This document shows positions 33,290 through 46,220 of a DNA stretch of 64,000 bases, piece after piece. The notes beneath the pieces were generated by a model that saw only the letters and a list, made by a program, of their open reading frames with translations, ran no database searches and was not told the origin of the DNA. The translations under genes were made by a program, and so were the position numbers. The stretch is from Coprococcus comes ATCC 27758 (GTDB taxonomy: Bacteria > Bacillota > Clostridia > Lachnospirales > Lachnospiraceae), in assembly GCF_025149785.1 (NCBI RefSeq), contig NZ_CP102277.1, positions 2,728,001 to 2,792,000 of the forward strand, written 5' to 3'. Numbering within the stretch: the stretch's first letter is position 1; the number at the start of each line of letters is the position of its first letter.

Positions 33290-33353
33290 CGGTTCGATTC
33301 CGGTCTGCGGCATTAGTTAAAAATGGGAGAAACGTTGAGTTTACAGCGTTTCT
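33290..33353 (+). repeat. attR of the outer mobile element
   Basis: Second copy of the 64-bp repeat: the last 23 bases of tRNA-Leu plus the terminator stem, followed by TTTTTTTC. Confidence 0.9.
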
Positions 33354-33416
33354 TTTTTTCGCAACAAAACGGGAGAGCAAAATCCCCATGCCTCCCATCT
33401 TTCAGCTCATCCATTC

Positions 33417-33760
33417 TTATTCTTCAACAGCCCATTTCTCAATCTGTTTCATAAATTTCTCATCTTCTGAAATAACTTTTACCGGCTTCTTATAATCAAT
33501 TGCCATAAGTCCCAGTAGTCCAAATCGGGTTAATCTTTCTTTGTTTATTGCAAAATTCATAACTCTTCGTTGACACATGTAAGCGATTCGACTACCTGTG
33601 TATGCCGTAATCCAAGCTGTATCCTTATCAACTCCGAGTTTCATCAAATTCTTTATACGATTCTGTGGGGTTTTCCCTTGCTGTTCAGCTATATACTTCC
33701 TTGTTACCTAGGTGTATTCGGGACTTTCACCCGTTAGAGCGCGCCCATGGTGCGCAAACT
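33417..33760 (-). pseudogene. Group II intron remnant with maturase C-terminus
   Basis: On the minus strand a reading frame of about 90 codons ends at 33417. It reads KTPQNRIKNLMKLGVDKDTAW and later FAINKERLTRFGLLGLM, the C-terminal domain of group II intron reverse transcriptases. Upstream of it, near 33690-33755, the strand reads GGGTGAAAGTCCCGA and CACCTAGGTAACAAGGAAG, which belongs to the 5' ribozyme part of such introns. The reverse transcriptase core is missing, so the intron has a large internal deletion. I see no domain V after the stop. Dead. Confidence 0.7.
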
Positions 33761-33765
33761 ACAAA

Positions 33766-33789
33766 AAGGATGTGCCAAGGCACATCCTT
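33766..33789 (-). terminator. Terminator of the rrf2-trx operon
   Basis: Perfect 11-bp stem AAGGATGTGCC / GGCACATCCTT followed by TTTTT on the minus strand. Confidence 0.9.
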
Positions 33790-33812
33790 AGATAACTTAT
33801 TCTATATTCTGC

Positions 33813-34121
33813 TTACCGAATCAGCTGTTCCAGCTCACTCTTTTCCTGAACTCCTAAAGTTCTCTCTGCGACCTTTCCATCTTTGAATACGAGAAATGTC
33901 GGAATTGACATTACCTTATATTCTCTGGCAAGCGCCATCTGTTCATCCACATTCACCTTACCTACCTTTACATCTGTAAACTCCTGTGCGAGTTCATCAA
34001 CAACCGGTCCCATTGTCTGGCATGGTCCACACCATGTTGCCCAGAAATCTACCAGTACTGGTTCTTTTGCATTTAATACTTCTTCTTCAAAATTCTCTGT
34101 TGTTAAATTGATTACTGACAT
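33813..34121 (-). CDS. trxA: Thioredoxin
   Basis: 102 residues, cytoplasmic disulfide reductant. The active site WCGPC lies in FWATWCGPCQTMGP, and the cis-Pro loop is MSIPTFLVFKDG. Start placed at 34121, where AGGAGG lies nine bases upstream. The ATG overlaps the stop of the Rrf2-type gene, so the two are translated together; redox control through that regulator is plausible. Confidence 0.95.
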   Translation of the reverse strand: MSVINLTTENFEEEVLNAKEPVLVDFWATWCGPCQTMGPVVDELAQEFTDVKVGKVNVDEQMALAREYKVMSIPTFLVFKDGKVAERTLGVQEKSELEQLIR

Positions 34122-34570
34122 GATAGACATCCTCCTGTTTCATTATCTTTTTCTTCTTTAAGGGCAGTAAGCCGTTCCTCTACTTTCTGGATCGTGATTC
34201 TTTCCAGATAATCATTACAGCTCCTGTTCATCCCTGTTACAAGTTCGTCCATAACTACAGACATCCCACTTGCAACCAAACACTTTTTATCCGGGTTTCC
34301 TGAACGCCAGGATGCTTTTACAAGCGTATTCTCCAGTGCATCACTGATCTGCCTCAGCGTAATATCTGAATTTACTTTTGCGATCCGGTAACCGCCTCCC
34401 ATGCCTTCTCTTGTCTCGATCAGACCGGCTTTTTTTAGTTTTCCCATCACTCTGCGTATGCATACAGGATTTGTACATACATTATCTGCGAGTTCTTCAC
34501 TTGCGATAGTAGCATTGCTGCGATCCAGAAATACAAGTGCATGAACCGCTATTGCAAATTCACTTGTCAC
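34112..34570 (-). CDS. Rrf2-family transcriptional regulator
   Basis: 152 residues. Winged HTH: FAIAVHALVFLDRSNATIASEELADNV, then NPVCIRRVMGKLKKAGLIETREGMGGGYRIAK, the Rrf2 pattern. Cysteines occur at CTNPVC, KKC, SC and at the end (CLSC), but not in the spacing of the Fe-S ligands of IscR. It may sense redox or reactive compounds, as YwnA/NsrR relatives do. The start codon is GTG with GGGAG upstream. First gene of a two-gene operon with thioredoxin. Confidence 0.85.
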   Translation of the reverse strand: MTSEFAIAVHALVFLDRSNATIASEELADNVCTNPVCIRRVMGKLKKAGLIETREGMGGGYRIAKVNSDITLRQISDALENTLVKASWRSGNPDKKCLVASGMSVVMDELVTGMNRSCNDYLERITIQKVEERLTALKEEKDNETGGCLSCQ

Positions 34571-34764
34571 GCTTCTCCCTCATTTCTTATATGTTGAACT
34601 GTAATCTTTTTAATTACAATTTATACTGTAACAATATCACATACAGTTCTCCATGTCAACCTCTTTGCCTGGATTTTGTTATGATTTTTTATCTCTGTTG
34701 ACATTTGTGAGGAAATATGATAGTTTTTTGTGAAAATTTTGTTTATTTATGAGGATTATCTGCT

Positions 34765-35709
34765 ATGAATAAATTATTACATAACAATACACTTTTTACA
34801 CTCACACTACTTGGCATCGCGACCGCACTTGCCTTTCTTTTTTTCTCATTCGTTTCTGAAAATACTGCAAACATCGCATTACTTTATATTATTGTCCAAA
34901 TCTTGATTGCACGATATACGAACGGATACCTGCACGTGCTCTTTTCTTCTGTTTTCTCCGTAATCTGTATCAATTTCTTCTTTACCTATCCGTTTTTCCG
35001 ACTGAATTTCACATTGAGCGGCTATCCGGTCACATTTATCGGAATGTTGATCATTACATTGCTCACCACAGCAACCACTTCCTCTCTTCTGTCTGATGGT
35101 TCCATCTTATCAGATGCAGAAAAAAGAGAACTTCTTGAAAATATTGAAAATGACTCCAGCTGGCTCCTCAATATGGTTGAAAATCTTCTCAGTGTAACAA
35201 GAATCAATGATACGGTTACACATCAGGTTAACAAAACACCGGAAATTGTAGAAGAAGTTGTTGCTGAAGCTGTACAACGTCTGAAAAAAAGATTTCCTTC
35301 AGCCAGTATTATTGTCCATGTTCCAACCGATTATCTACTGATTCCAATGGACGCAATTCTGATTGAACAGGTTCTGATCAACCTTCTTGAAAACGCTTTG
35401 ATCCATTCTGGAAGCAGCCATTCTCCGGAGCTTACCGTCACTGATCATCCAGACCACGTAACCTTCTGTGTCAAAGATTTCGGACATGGTCTGAACCCGG
35501 ACGTTATTCCGGATATTTTCAGTGGCATCTGCCACAATACTGGTTCCGTTGACTCCCACAAAGGTATGGGAATCGGCTTATCAATCTGCAAAACGATCAT
35601 TGACGCACACAATGGTTATATCGAAGCCAAAAACCACACCAATGGTGCTTTATTTCTGTTTACATTACCAAAAGAAGAGGAGGAAAACATTCCATGCAGC
35701 CAAAAGTAA
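34765..35709 (+). CDS. KdpD-like sensor protein lacking the phosphorylated-histidine region
   Basis: 314 residues. Residues 1-105 are the four-span DUF4118 domain of KdpD. The second half of a dimerization helix follows directly (DAEKRELLENIENDSSWLLNMVENLLSVTRI), then a complete ATPase: N box EQVLINLLENALIHSGS, G1 VKDFGHGL, G2 HKGMGIGLSI. The H box (HDLRTPL) and the linker between the spans and the helix are absent. Intact homologues are much longer. The frame is open across the junction, so it reads as an in-frame deletion of an estimated 150 or more residues. It cannot autophosphorylate in the usual way. Confidence 0.75.
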   Translation: MNKLLHNNTLFTLTLLGIATALAFLFFSFVSENTANIALLYIIVQILIARYTNGYLHVLFSSVFSVICINFFFTYPFFRLNFTLSGYPVTFIGMLIITLLTTATTSSLLSDGSILSDAEKRELLENIENDSSWLLNMVENLLSVTRINDTVTHQVNKTPEIVEEVVAEAVQRLKKRFPSASIIVHVPTDYLLIPMDAILIEQVLINLLENALIHSGSSHSPELTVTDHPDHVTFCVKDFGHGLNPDVIPDIFSGICHNTGSVDSHKGMGIGLSICKTIIDAHNGYIEAKNHTNGALFLFTLPKEEEENIPCSQK

Positions 35710-36212
35710 ATATCCTTTTTATAGAAGACGAACAAAATATCCTTACTTTTGTTACAAAGCTGTTATATGGGCACAATTATAAAGTAACAACCGCCATAAC
35801 CGGTACTGAAGGTCTTCAGCTGATAAATTCTATCTGTCCAGATCTCATTCTCCTTGATCTTGGGCTCCCGGATATGGATGGTCAGACAATCATCCGGCAG
35901 GTTCGTGAATGGTCCGACTGTCCAATCATCGTCATCTCTGCCCGTACAAATGAACATGAAAAGGTAAAAGCTCTCGATCTTGGCGCGGATGATTATATCA
36001 TCAAGCCATTCGGTTCCGCCGAACTCCTTGCACGTATCCGCACCTCACTCAGACACAGTACCCGGATGAATACCTCTTCAGATCAACTCTTCCACCCTTA
36101 CAAATGTGGTGAGCTAATACTCGATTTTGAAAAACGTACCCTGACTATCAGTGGAAATATCGTTCATTTGACTCCAATCTCTTTTCAAATTACATATTTT
36201 CTCATAAAATGA
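35694..36212 (+). CDS. KdpE-like response regulator, truncated
   Basis: 172 residues. The receiver domain is intact: IEDEQ near the start, the phosphorylated Asp in LILLDLGLPDMDG, and the Lys of KPFGSAELLARI. The OmpR-type winged helix starts (GELILDFEKRTLTISG, VHLTPISFQ) but ends after about 30 residues at a TGA; normal members have about 55 more. The recognition helix is gone, so DNA binding is unlikely. It overlaps the sensor gene by 16 bases with a strong GAGGAGG site. No kdpFABC genes follow. Confidence 0.75.
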   Translation: MQPKVNILFIEDEQNILTFVTKLLYGHNYKVTTAITGTEGLQLINSICPDLILLDLGLPDMDGQTIIRQVREWSDCPIIVISARTNEHEKVKALDLGADDYIIKPFGSAELLARIRTSLRHSTRMNTSSDQLFHPYKCGELILDFEKRTLTISGNIVHLTPISFQITYFLIK

Positions 36213-36252
36213 CTTTATTAAAAGAAATACAAAGAACTGGAGTGAGAGAGGC

Positions 36253-36396
36253 ATGAATATTGGAATGTTACTTTTGATTTTAATTGGAGGATTTGCAGGT
36301 CTTTTTTCTACACTTTATATTTGTATCAGTCTTCCATTTACCATTATATGGAAGATTTATCGCCGGGTTGCAAAAGGCATCCCGATTATGAAATAG
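36253..36396 (+). CDS. Small single-span membrane protein
   Basis: 47 residues: MNIGMLLLILIGGFAGLF, a hydrophobic stretch to about residue 33, then a basic tail KIYRRVAKGIPIMK. GGAG lies ten bases upstream. Not recognised. Its place after the kdpDE-like pair suggests it was once followed by transport genes, but that is inference. Could be non-coding. Confidence 0.45.
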   Translation: MNIGMLLLILIGGFAGLFSTLYICISLPFTIIWKIYRRVAKGIPIMK

Positions 36397-36469
36397 CTGT
36401 TTTGTTTAACATCCTAATTCCAAATAAGAATGCCGGAGTAATGCTCCGGCATTCGTCATCTTTATTTTA

Positions 36470-36776
36470 TTATTTTTTGTCTTTATTTGTAAGATTACAC
36501 ATTACAATTGCTACCATCACAAGAATAATCCCGAATATTTCTCCTGCTGATACGGTTTCTTTATATAGTATTACACCAATCAAGGTAGCTGCAACTGGCT
36601 CAACTGATGCCAAAATAGAAGCTTTTCCATTATCTAAATTTTTAAGACCGGAAGTATACAGGCAAAATACAAGCACTGTACTTAAAAAACCAAATTTCAA
36701 ACTTGCGGACAAAAATTCCCATGCTTCCCCAAAGTATCCCTGCCAGAATTACCATTCCTGATGCAAGTTTTTTCAT
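36470..36776 (-). pseudogene. Broken EamA/DMT-family transporter
   Basis: A strong start (AAGGAGG, ATG at 36776) opens MKKLASGMVILAGILWGSMGIFVR, the first span of a drug/metabolite transporter. The remainder of the locus, from about 36713, reads in another frame as the last 80 residues (LDNGKASILASVEPVAATLIGVILYKE), which is the C-terminal EamA repeat. About 200 residues between are missing and the two parts are out of frame, so the gene is dead. Confidence 0.8.
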
Positions 36777-36990
36777 TATCCTGCCTCCTTATATCCAAAA
36801 AAGATGATAACGCAACAAGCATTGTTACGCAATCACCCTTGAAATACTGTTTTTACTATAATACAAATATGCAGAGCTGTCCAGCCTAAATCAGACTAAA
36901 TCTTTTATTATATTTAAATTTGACCGACTCCACATATGGTGCCCAGATAAATATCATCGATACAGTTCCTTCGGAATTTCCTATGAAATG

Positions 36991-37018
36991 AAAAAAACTG
37001 TAAGCAATTGCTTACAGT
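36991..37018 (-). terminator. Terminator of the rRNA operon
   Basis: 22-bp perfect palindrome (36997-37018, core TAAGCAATTGCTTA) followed by seven T residues on the minus strand, just after tRNA-Asn. Between it and the EamA remnant (36777-36990) I see nothing coding. Confidence 0.9.
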
Positions 37019-37024
37019 TCTCAA

Positions 37025-37096
37025 CTCCCCGAGTTGGGTTCGAACCAACGACCCTTCGGTTAACAGCCGAATGCTCTACCGCTGAGCTATCGAGGA
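37025..37096 (-). tRNA. tRNA-Asn (GTT)
   Basis: Acceptor TCCTCGA with TCGGGGA; anticodon loop CTGTTAA gives GTT. Last gene of the rRNA operon. Confidence 0.95.
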
Positions 37097-37185
37097 ATAT
37101 TAAAGATACTTACATGTACCTTCAAAACCACATACAAATTTAAATCTTTACTCCATCCATTCTTCCTTACCCTGTCCTACCTTCT

Positions 37186-40072
<2,887 letters not shown>

Positions 40073-40282
40073 ACTCCCTTCTCCCACGGGAATGGGATCC
40101 GGTTACACATGCATAGCGTTGCATGCGTTGGTATTTCAGGTCGTTTTTTTACTTCGTTTTCTCGAAGATGTAAGTTAATCATTACCTTGCGGTGATGATC
40201 ACCTCGGATGTCTTTCTCTATTTGAGAATTGATTTATTTTTGTATGCAGTTTTCAAAGTACATGCGGTTCTTTCGAACCTAG

Positions 40283-40355
40283 TGGAGAATACGAGATTCG
40301 AACTCGTGACCTCCTGCTTGCAAGGCAGGCGCTCTCCCAACTGAGCTAATCCCCC
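40283..40355 (-). tRNA. tRNA-Ala (TGC)
   Basis: Acceptor GGGGGAT; anticodon loop CTTGCAA gives TGC. In the spacer before 23S. Confidence 0.95.
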
Positions 40356-40379
40356 ATATTTAATTATCTTTTAAAGAAG

Positions 40380-40453
<74 letters not shown>

Positions 40454-40464
40454 TTCCTTTTATA

Positions 40465-40581
40465 ATCTGGCGGCCACCTGCTCTCCCACACCGTCTCCAG
40501 TGCAGTACCATCGGCCGATCAGGTCTTAACCATCGTGTTCGAGATGGGAACGGGTGTGTCCCCTGACCGCATCGCCACCAG
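40465..40581 (-). rRNA. 5S ribosomal RNA
   Basis: 117 bases, minus strand, starting CTGGTGGCGATGCGGTCAGG, with the conserved CGTTCCCATCTCGAACACG, and ending in the complementary GTGGCCGCCAG. It lies between 16S and tRNA-Ile, not after 23S. Confidence 0.95.
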
Positions 40582-40701
40582 AAATATTGAGTTCTTAGCG
40601 AAGTCCTTTTGAGCTTAGAACTCAAATTGTTCTTTGAGCCCTGTGAAAAGAACTTCCTTTATTGATAACTCAACAATAGACAACTTTCCTTACTTCTTCT
40701 T

Positions 40702-42238
<1,537 letters not shown>

Positions 42239-42415
42239 AATGTTTGTATCCGGGTCAGAATCGCTTGGCAATTCTGTTCCTGTTTACTGTTCTGGTTTGA
42301 CATCTTTCGATGTCCGTTCTTGAAAAATCTCTTTAAAGAATTTTCAGGGTTTGTTGTCTATTGTTCAGTTATCAATGTTCTTTTTGTTGTTGCCGTTTCA
42401 TGCGACAGCTTTTAT

Positions 42416-42533
42416 ATTATATCAAAGTGTTTCATGTTTGTCAACAACTTTTTTATTTTTTGTTCTGCATTTAAAACTTTCATTTCTCATGCATCAGCTT
42501 GTTTATAATAACATCCGTTTTCCTGAATGTCAA
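42416..42533 (-). promoter_or_regulatory. Tandem rRNA promoters P1 and P2
   Basis: P1: TTGACA (complement 42528-42533), 17 bp, TATTAT (complement 42505-42510). P2: TTGACA (complement 42439-42444), 17 bp, TATAAT (complement 42416-42421). Both are near consensus. They fill the gap between 16S and the tRNA-Ser genes (42239-42626), where I see no gene. Confidence 0.85.
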
Positions 42534-42626
42534 GCACTTTTTTCGACTTTTTTCACATTTTCTTGATCTGTATTTTACATTCAATATTATGTTTTATCGA
42601 TTACTGCTTTTTAGCTTTGAACAAAA

Positions 42627-42716
42627 CGGAGAAAGAGGGATTCGAACCCTCGCGCCGCTATTAACGACCTACTCCCTTTCCAGGGGAGCCCCTTCGGCCA
42701 GCTTGGGTATTTCTCC
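42627..42716 (-). tRNA. tRNA-Ser (GGA)
   Basis: Class II tRNA with long variable arm; acceptor GGAGAAA; anticodon loop CTGGAAA gives GGA. Confidence 0.95.
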
Positions 42717-42910
42717 AAAACGTCCATTATTTAATATACACGATTCTTTCTTTTTTGTCCAGTACTATTTTCAAGTTTTATATATTACTCACTTACAAGA
42801 TTAAATTCCACTCTCATGTGGAATTTAATCTTGTAAAATAATGTAACTTCAAAGGTAAATCTTACCTTTTTTCATTTCGCCTTTTTACTCCCCAAAAACC
42901 AAGCTGAACA

Positions 42911-42940
42911 ATAAAAAAAGCAGAACATATTGTTCTGCTT
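42911..42940 (-). terminator. Terminator after tRNA-Ser (TGA)
   Basis: Stem AGCAGAACA / TGTTCTGCT, then seven T residues on the minus strand. Separates the two tRNA-Ser genes. Confidence 0.88.
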
Positions 42941-42944
42941 CAAC

Positions 42945-43030
42945 CGGAGAGGGTGGGATTCGAACCCACGCGCCCTTTCGGACAAACGGTTTTCAAGACC
43001 GCCTCGTTATGACCACTTCGATACCTCTCC
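42945..43030 (-). tRNA. tRNA-Ser (TGA)
   Basis: Class II tRNA; acceptor GGAGAGG with CCTCTCC; anticodon loop CTTGAAA gives TGA. Confidence 0.95.
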
Positions 43031-43118
43031 GCATTTATTAAGTTATTGCTGTGTATCAGCGACAAGATAGATAATATCATAGTGATACATTATTGTCAAC
43101 ACTTTTTTTAAATTTTTT

Positions 43119-43826
43119 TCAATTTCTTTTTTTGATCAGACTTTCTGCTAATATCAGATCTTCTGGCGTTGTAATCTTTATATTCTCATACGAACCTTCT
43201 ACCAACTTTACTGCACAGTTTTCCATACGCTCTACAACCATCGCATCGTCTGTTATCCCTGTTTCATTTTCTTCATTTTCCATCAATTTAAAATATGCAT
43301 GACGAATTAATGCAGTCTCAAATACCTGCGGAGTCTGAATACACCACACAAATCTTCGTTCCGGTGTATTTACTGCGAAATCATTCTCATCTACAATCTT
43401 TACCGTATCTTTCGATGGCATTCCTGCCACACATGCCCGGTATTCTTTTACTGCCTGGTAAGTTCGTTCTATGATCGATTCATCAACAAACGGACGTGCT
43501 CCATCATGAATAAAGACATAACCTTCCGGTTCTATTTCTCTTAGTGCTTTATATACAGATTCATACCGTTCTTTTCCACCAACCACAATTTTATTAACTT
43601 TTGTGATTCCATAAGCTTCTATAATATTTTTCCGGCAATAATCAGTCTTACCTTCTCCTGTCACAAGAACAATTTCATCAATAATCGGAGATGCTGCAAA
43701 TGCAGCAAGAGAATAGTAAAGTACAGGCTTTCCGCATATTTCCAGATACTGCTTCTGTATTTTTGTACCCATCCGGCTTCCTTTTCCTGCTGCCAGGACT
43801 ACTGCTGTACATTTTTCCCTGTTCAT
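43119..43826 (-). CDS. ispD: 2-C-methyl-D-erythritol 4-phosphate cytidylyltransferase
   Basis: Makes CDP-methylerythritol in the non-mevalonate isoprenoid pathway. 235 residues. The CTP-binding loop is LAAGKGSRMG (residues 11-20) with Lys downstream, and FIHDGARPFV, KDTVK and ETGITDDAMVVE are the other family motifs. Complete. It is the last gene of a long minus-strand run that starts at tsaE; only 42 bases separate it from tsaD. Confidence 0.93.
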   Translation of the reverse strand: MNREKCTAVVLAAGKGSRMGTKIQKQYLEICGKPVLYYSLAAFAASPIIDEIVLVTGEGKTDYCRKNIIEAYGITKVNKIVVGGKERYESVYKALREIEPEGYVFIHDGARPFVDESIIERTYQAVKEYRACVAGMPSKDTVKIVDENDFAVNTPERRFVWCIQTPQVFETALIRHAYFKLMENEENETGITDDAMVVERMENCAVKLVEGSYENIKITTPEDLILAESLIKKRN

Positions 43827-43868
43827 ATTATTCTCTCCTTTTTACCTGCATTTCGTGGTTCGCCCACT

Positions 43869-44900
43869 CTATCTTTCGCCAAGTTTCAGATTCGGGACTG
43901 CATTCAGATCCCATCCATGTCTGGTTCCATTTATGTATTCATAATAAGCCGCCACACCGATCATTGCTGCATTATCTGTACAGAAAATCGGTGACGGATA
44001 GTAAAATTCTATTTCATTCTTTTCACATGCCTGTTTCATTGCTGCACGAAGACTACTGTTTGACGCCACGCCTCCCGCAATTGCAAACTTATTAAGTCCA
44101 TATTCTTTTACTGCATGCATTGCATTGTCTACCAGCACATCAGTAACTGCTTTCTGGAAGGATGCAGCAATATCAGCACGGTTGTATTCAATCCCTTTCA
44201 TCTTGCAGCCGTTAATATAGTTTAAAACTGCTGACTTCACGCCACTGAAGCTGAAATCATATGGGGAATCTTCGATATGCGCGCGTGGAAATGGGATTGC
44301 ATCTGGATCCCCCTCTTTTGAAAGCTTATCAATCTTCGGTCCTCCCGGATATCCCAGGCCAATTGCTCTAGCCACTTTATCAAAAGCCTCTCCTGCCGCA
44401 TCATCTCTGGTTCTTCCAAGAATCTCATAAGTTCCATAATCCTTGACGCATACGAGATGCGTATGTCCCCCAGACACAACAAGACACAAGAACGGTGGTT
44501 CCAGTTCCAGATTCTCAATATAATTTGCAGAAATGTGCCCTTCAATATGATGAACTCCAACAAGTGGTAACTTTTTCGCATATGCGATTGCTTTTGCTTC
44601 TGCCACACCGACAAGAAGCGCACCAACAAGCCCCGGACCGTAAGTTACACCGATTGCATCAATATCATCCAGTGTAACCTCTGCATTTTCCAGAGCCTCT
44701 TCTATTACCTGATTAATCTTTTCAATATGCTTTCTCGATGCGATTTCCGGAACCACACCACCATATAATTTATGTAGATCTATCTGTGATGAGATCACAT
44801 TTGACAACACCTGTCGTCCGTTCTTTACAACGGCTGCTGCCGTTTCATCACAGGAACTTTCAATTGCCAGTATTAATATATCCTTTTTCTCTGTATCCAT
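43869..44900 (-). CDS. tsaD: tRNA N6-threonylcarbamoyladenosine synthase, catalytic subunit
   Basis: 343 residues, ASKHA/Kae1 family. Transfers the threonylcarbamoyl group to A37 of ANN-decoding tRNAs. Visible: [11 protein letters not shown] near the start, the metal ligands in [20 protein letters not shown], and [13 protein letters not shown] near the end. Its partners TsaB and TsaE are encoded upstream in the same operon; TsaC/Sua5 is not in this window. Confidence 0.96.
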   Translation of the reverse strand: MDTEKKDILILAIESSCDETAAAVVKNGRQVLSNVISSQIDLHKLYGGVVPEIASRKHIEKINQVIEEALENAEVTLDDIDAIGVTYGPGLVGALLVGVAEAKAIAYAKKLPLVGVHHIEGHISANYIENLELEPPFLCLVVSGGHTHLVCVKDYGTYEILGRTRDDAAGEAFDKVARAIGLGYPGGPKIDKLSKEGDPDAIPFPRAHIEDSPYDFSFSGVKSAVLNYINGCKMKGIEYNRADIAASFQKAVTDVLVDNAMHAVKEYGLNKFAIAGGVASNSSLRAAMKQACEKNEIEFYYPSPIFCTDNAAMIGVAAYYEYINGTRHGWDLNAVPNLKLGER

Positions 44901-44926
44901 ATTTTTCCTTCTCTCTACTGCTTTGC

Positions 44927-45835
44927 TTATTCCGGGAAATCCAGTTCTGTTGTCATACGGTCTTTTCCTGCGATCGCATGTGGAAAGATTGCCCGCACTT
45001 CATCCATATATTCTTCCGGATGGCGCAGGGACGGGCTGTAATGCGTAAGCCACATTTCTCCTACCTCCGCCTCTTTTGCCAGGTTTGCTGCCTCATAAAA
45101 GGTCATATGCTTATATTCTACTGCCTTTGCCGCTTTTTCTTTTTCTCCGTACATTCCTTCGCATATAAACAGGTCTGAACCCTTTGCATTCTTCCGGATA
45201 GAATCCGTCGGTCTTGTATCTGTACAATAGGTAAGCTTAATTCCTCTTCGAGGTGGTCCAAGGACCATCTCCGGCGTCAGTATTCTTCCGTCAAGCTCTA
45301 CTGTCTCACCTTTTTGAAGATGTTTCCAGTATTCCTTCGGAATTTTCTGTTCTGTTGCCCTCTGCACATCAAATTTGCCGGCACGGTCGATCTCAATCGT
45401 ATAACCGTAACAGATCACATTATGTTTTACACGAAATGCTTTCAGACGATATCCATCCATCTCAAAAATCTGTTCTGGCTCTGTAATTTCTCTATAGTGG
45501 ATTTCAAATGGCAGTTCCGGCGCGATCACTCGCAGAGAACTCACCACTCTCTCCAGACCTTTCGGTCCAATCAGAGTAAGCGGTTCCTTTCTGTCCGCAT
45601 TTCCCATTGTAAGAAGAAGTCCCGGAAGTCCGCTGATATGATCTCCATGGTAATGTGTGAAACAAATTACATCGATCGGTTTAAAACTCCATCCCTTCTC
45701 TTTTAACGCAATCTGTGTGCCTTCACCACAGTCAATCAGCAGCTGGCTGCCGTTATATCTTGTCATAAGTGCGGTCAGCCATCGATAAGGAAGCGGCATC
45801 ATTCCACCGCTTCCAAGCAAACATACATCTAACAT
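44927..45835 (-). CDS. rnz: Ribonuclease Z
   Basis: 302 residues. Cuts the 3' trailer from tRNA precursors. Zinc motif [15 protein letters not shown], then [10 protein letters not shown] before it and LTHYSPSL with the last His near the end; these define the long metallo-beta-lactamase tRNA nuclease type. The ATG overlaps the stop of the zinc-ribbon gene by 7 bases, so translation is coupled. Most tRNA genes here lack an encoded CCA, which fits a need for this enzyme. Confidence 0.94.
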   Translation of the reverse strand: MLDVCLLGSGGMMPLPYRWLTALMTRYNGSQLLIDCGEGTQIALKEKGWSFKPIDVICFTHYHGDHISGLPGLLLTMGNADRKEPLTLIGPKGLERVVSSLRVIAPELPFEIHYREITEPEQIFEMDGYRLKAFRVKHNVICYGYTIEIDRAGKFDVQRATEQKIPKEYWKHLQKGETVELDGRILTPEMVLGPPRRGIKLTYCTDTRPTDSIRKNAKGSDLFICEGMYGEKEKAAKAVEYKHMTFYEAANLAKEAEVGEMWLTHYSPSLRHPEEYMDEVRAIFPHAIAGKDRMTTELDFPE

Positions 45836-46080
45836 TCTAACTCCTGTTCTCCATATACCGGAATCTGGAAAGATGCTATCCAGGTATCATAACATTCCTC
45901 ACAGATATCAAATCGATGGAGTTCTCCGTCTTTGTGCGAAAAATATCCCCATCTTTTTTCAACTGTAAGCATCTCTTCCTCCGGTATTCCATTTTTTATT
46001 GTGATTTCTTTTTTACATTTATTGCACACAATCTTTGTGACTGTATTTTTTTCTGTCCGAATTTTTTTATAATTACGCAT
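45829..46080 (-). CDS. Small zinc-ribbon protein
   Basis: 83 residues with CNKCKKE near residue 20 and ICEECYDTW near 60, two CxxC pairs that would hold one zinc. The middle has KRWGYFSHKDGELHRFD. Not a named gene to me; similar short proteins occur in Clostridia in front of rnz. Start chosen at 46080, preceded by GGAGGAAGTAAG. Coupled to rnz by overlap, so a role in tRNA or RNA handling is a guess from position only. Confidence 0.7.
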   Translation of the reverse strand: MRNYKKIRTEKNTVTKIVCNKCKKEITIKNGIPEEEMLTVEKRWGYFSHKDGELHRFDICEECYDTWIASFQIPVYGEQELEC

Positions 46081-46220
46081 CTTACTTCCTCCTGAGTATC
46101 TTTGCAAAAAAGACTGCCATTTCATTTTTCAGCTCTTTCTATGTTCAGGTACATTATAACGTCACAGACTGACGCCTTCCAGTGGGAAGTCTTGTATATT
46201 CTTGCGATTTCTTCCATTTT

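Larger units (their letters stand above)
19421..33353. mobile_element. Outer integrative element in tRNA-Leu, with a nested element
   Basis: Bounded by the 64-bp direct repeat; the unit is 13,869 bp from repeat to repeat. Outer genes are the integrase (next to attL), HUH Rep, a small partner protein, an XRE repressor, small proteins and, next to attR, a lipoprotein. TTTGAACAC repeats, the likely integrase arm sites, occur near both ends (19505-19527 and 33211-33232). There are no capsid, portal, terminase, Zot or type IV secretion genes, so I call it neither a phage nor a full ICE. Confidence 0.85.

Noticed and set aside
19421-33353. Outer element as a prophage or filamentous phage
   Set aside because: No capsid, portal, terminase, coat or Zot-type assembly gene is present, only a phage-like replication module.
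33274-33495. Plus-strand frame of 73 codons at attR
   Set aside because: It spans the tRNA-Leu fragment and the intron remnant and has no ribosome site.
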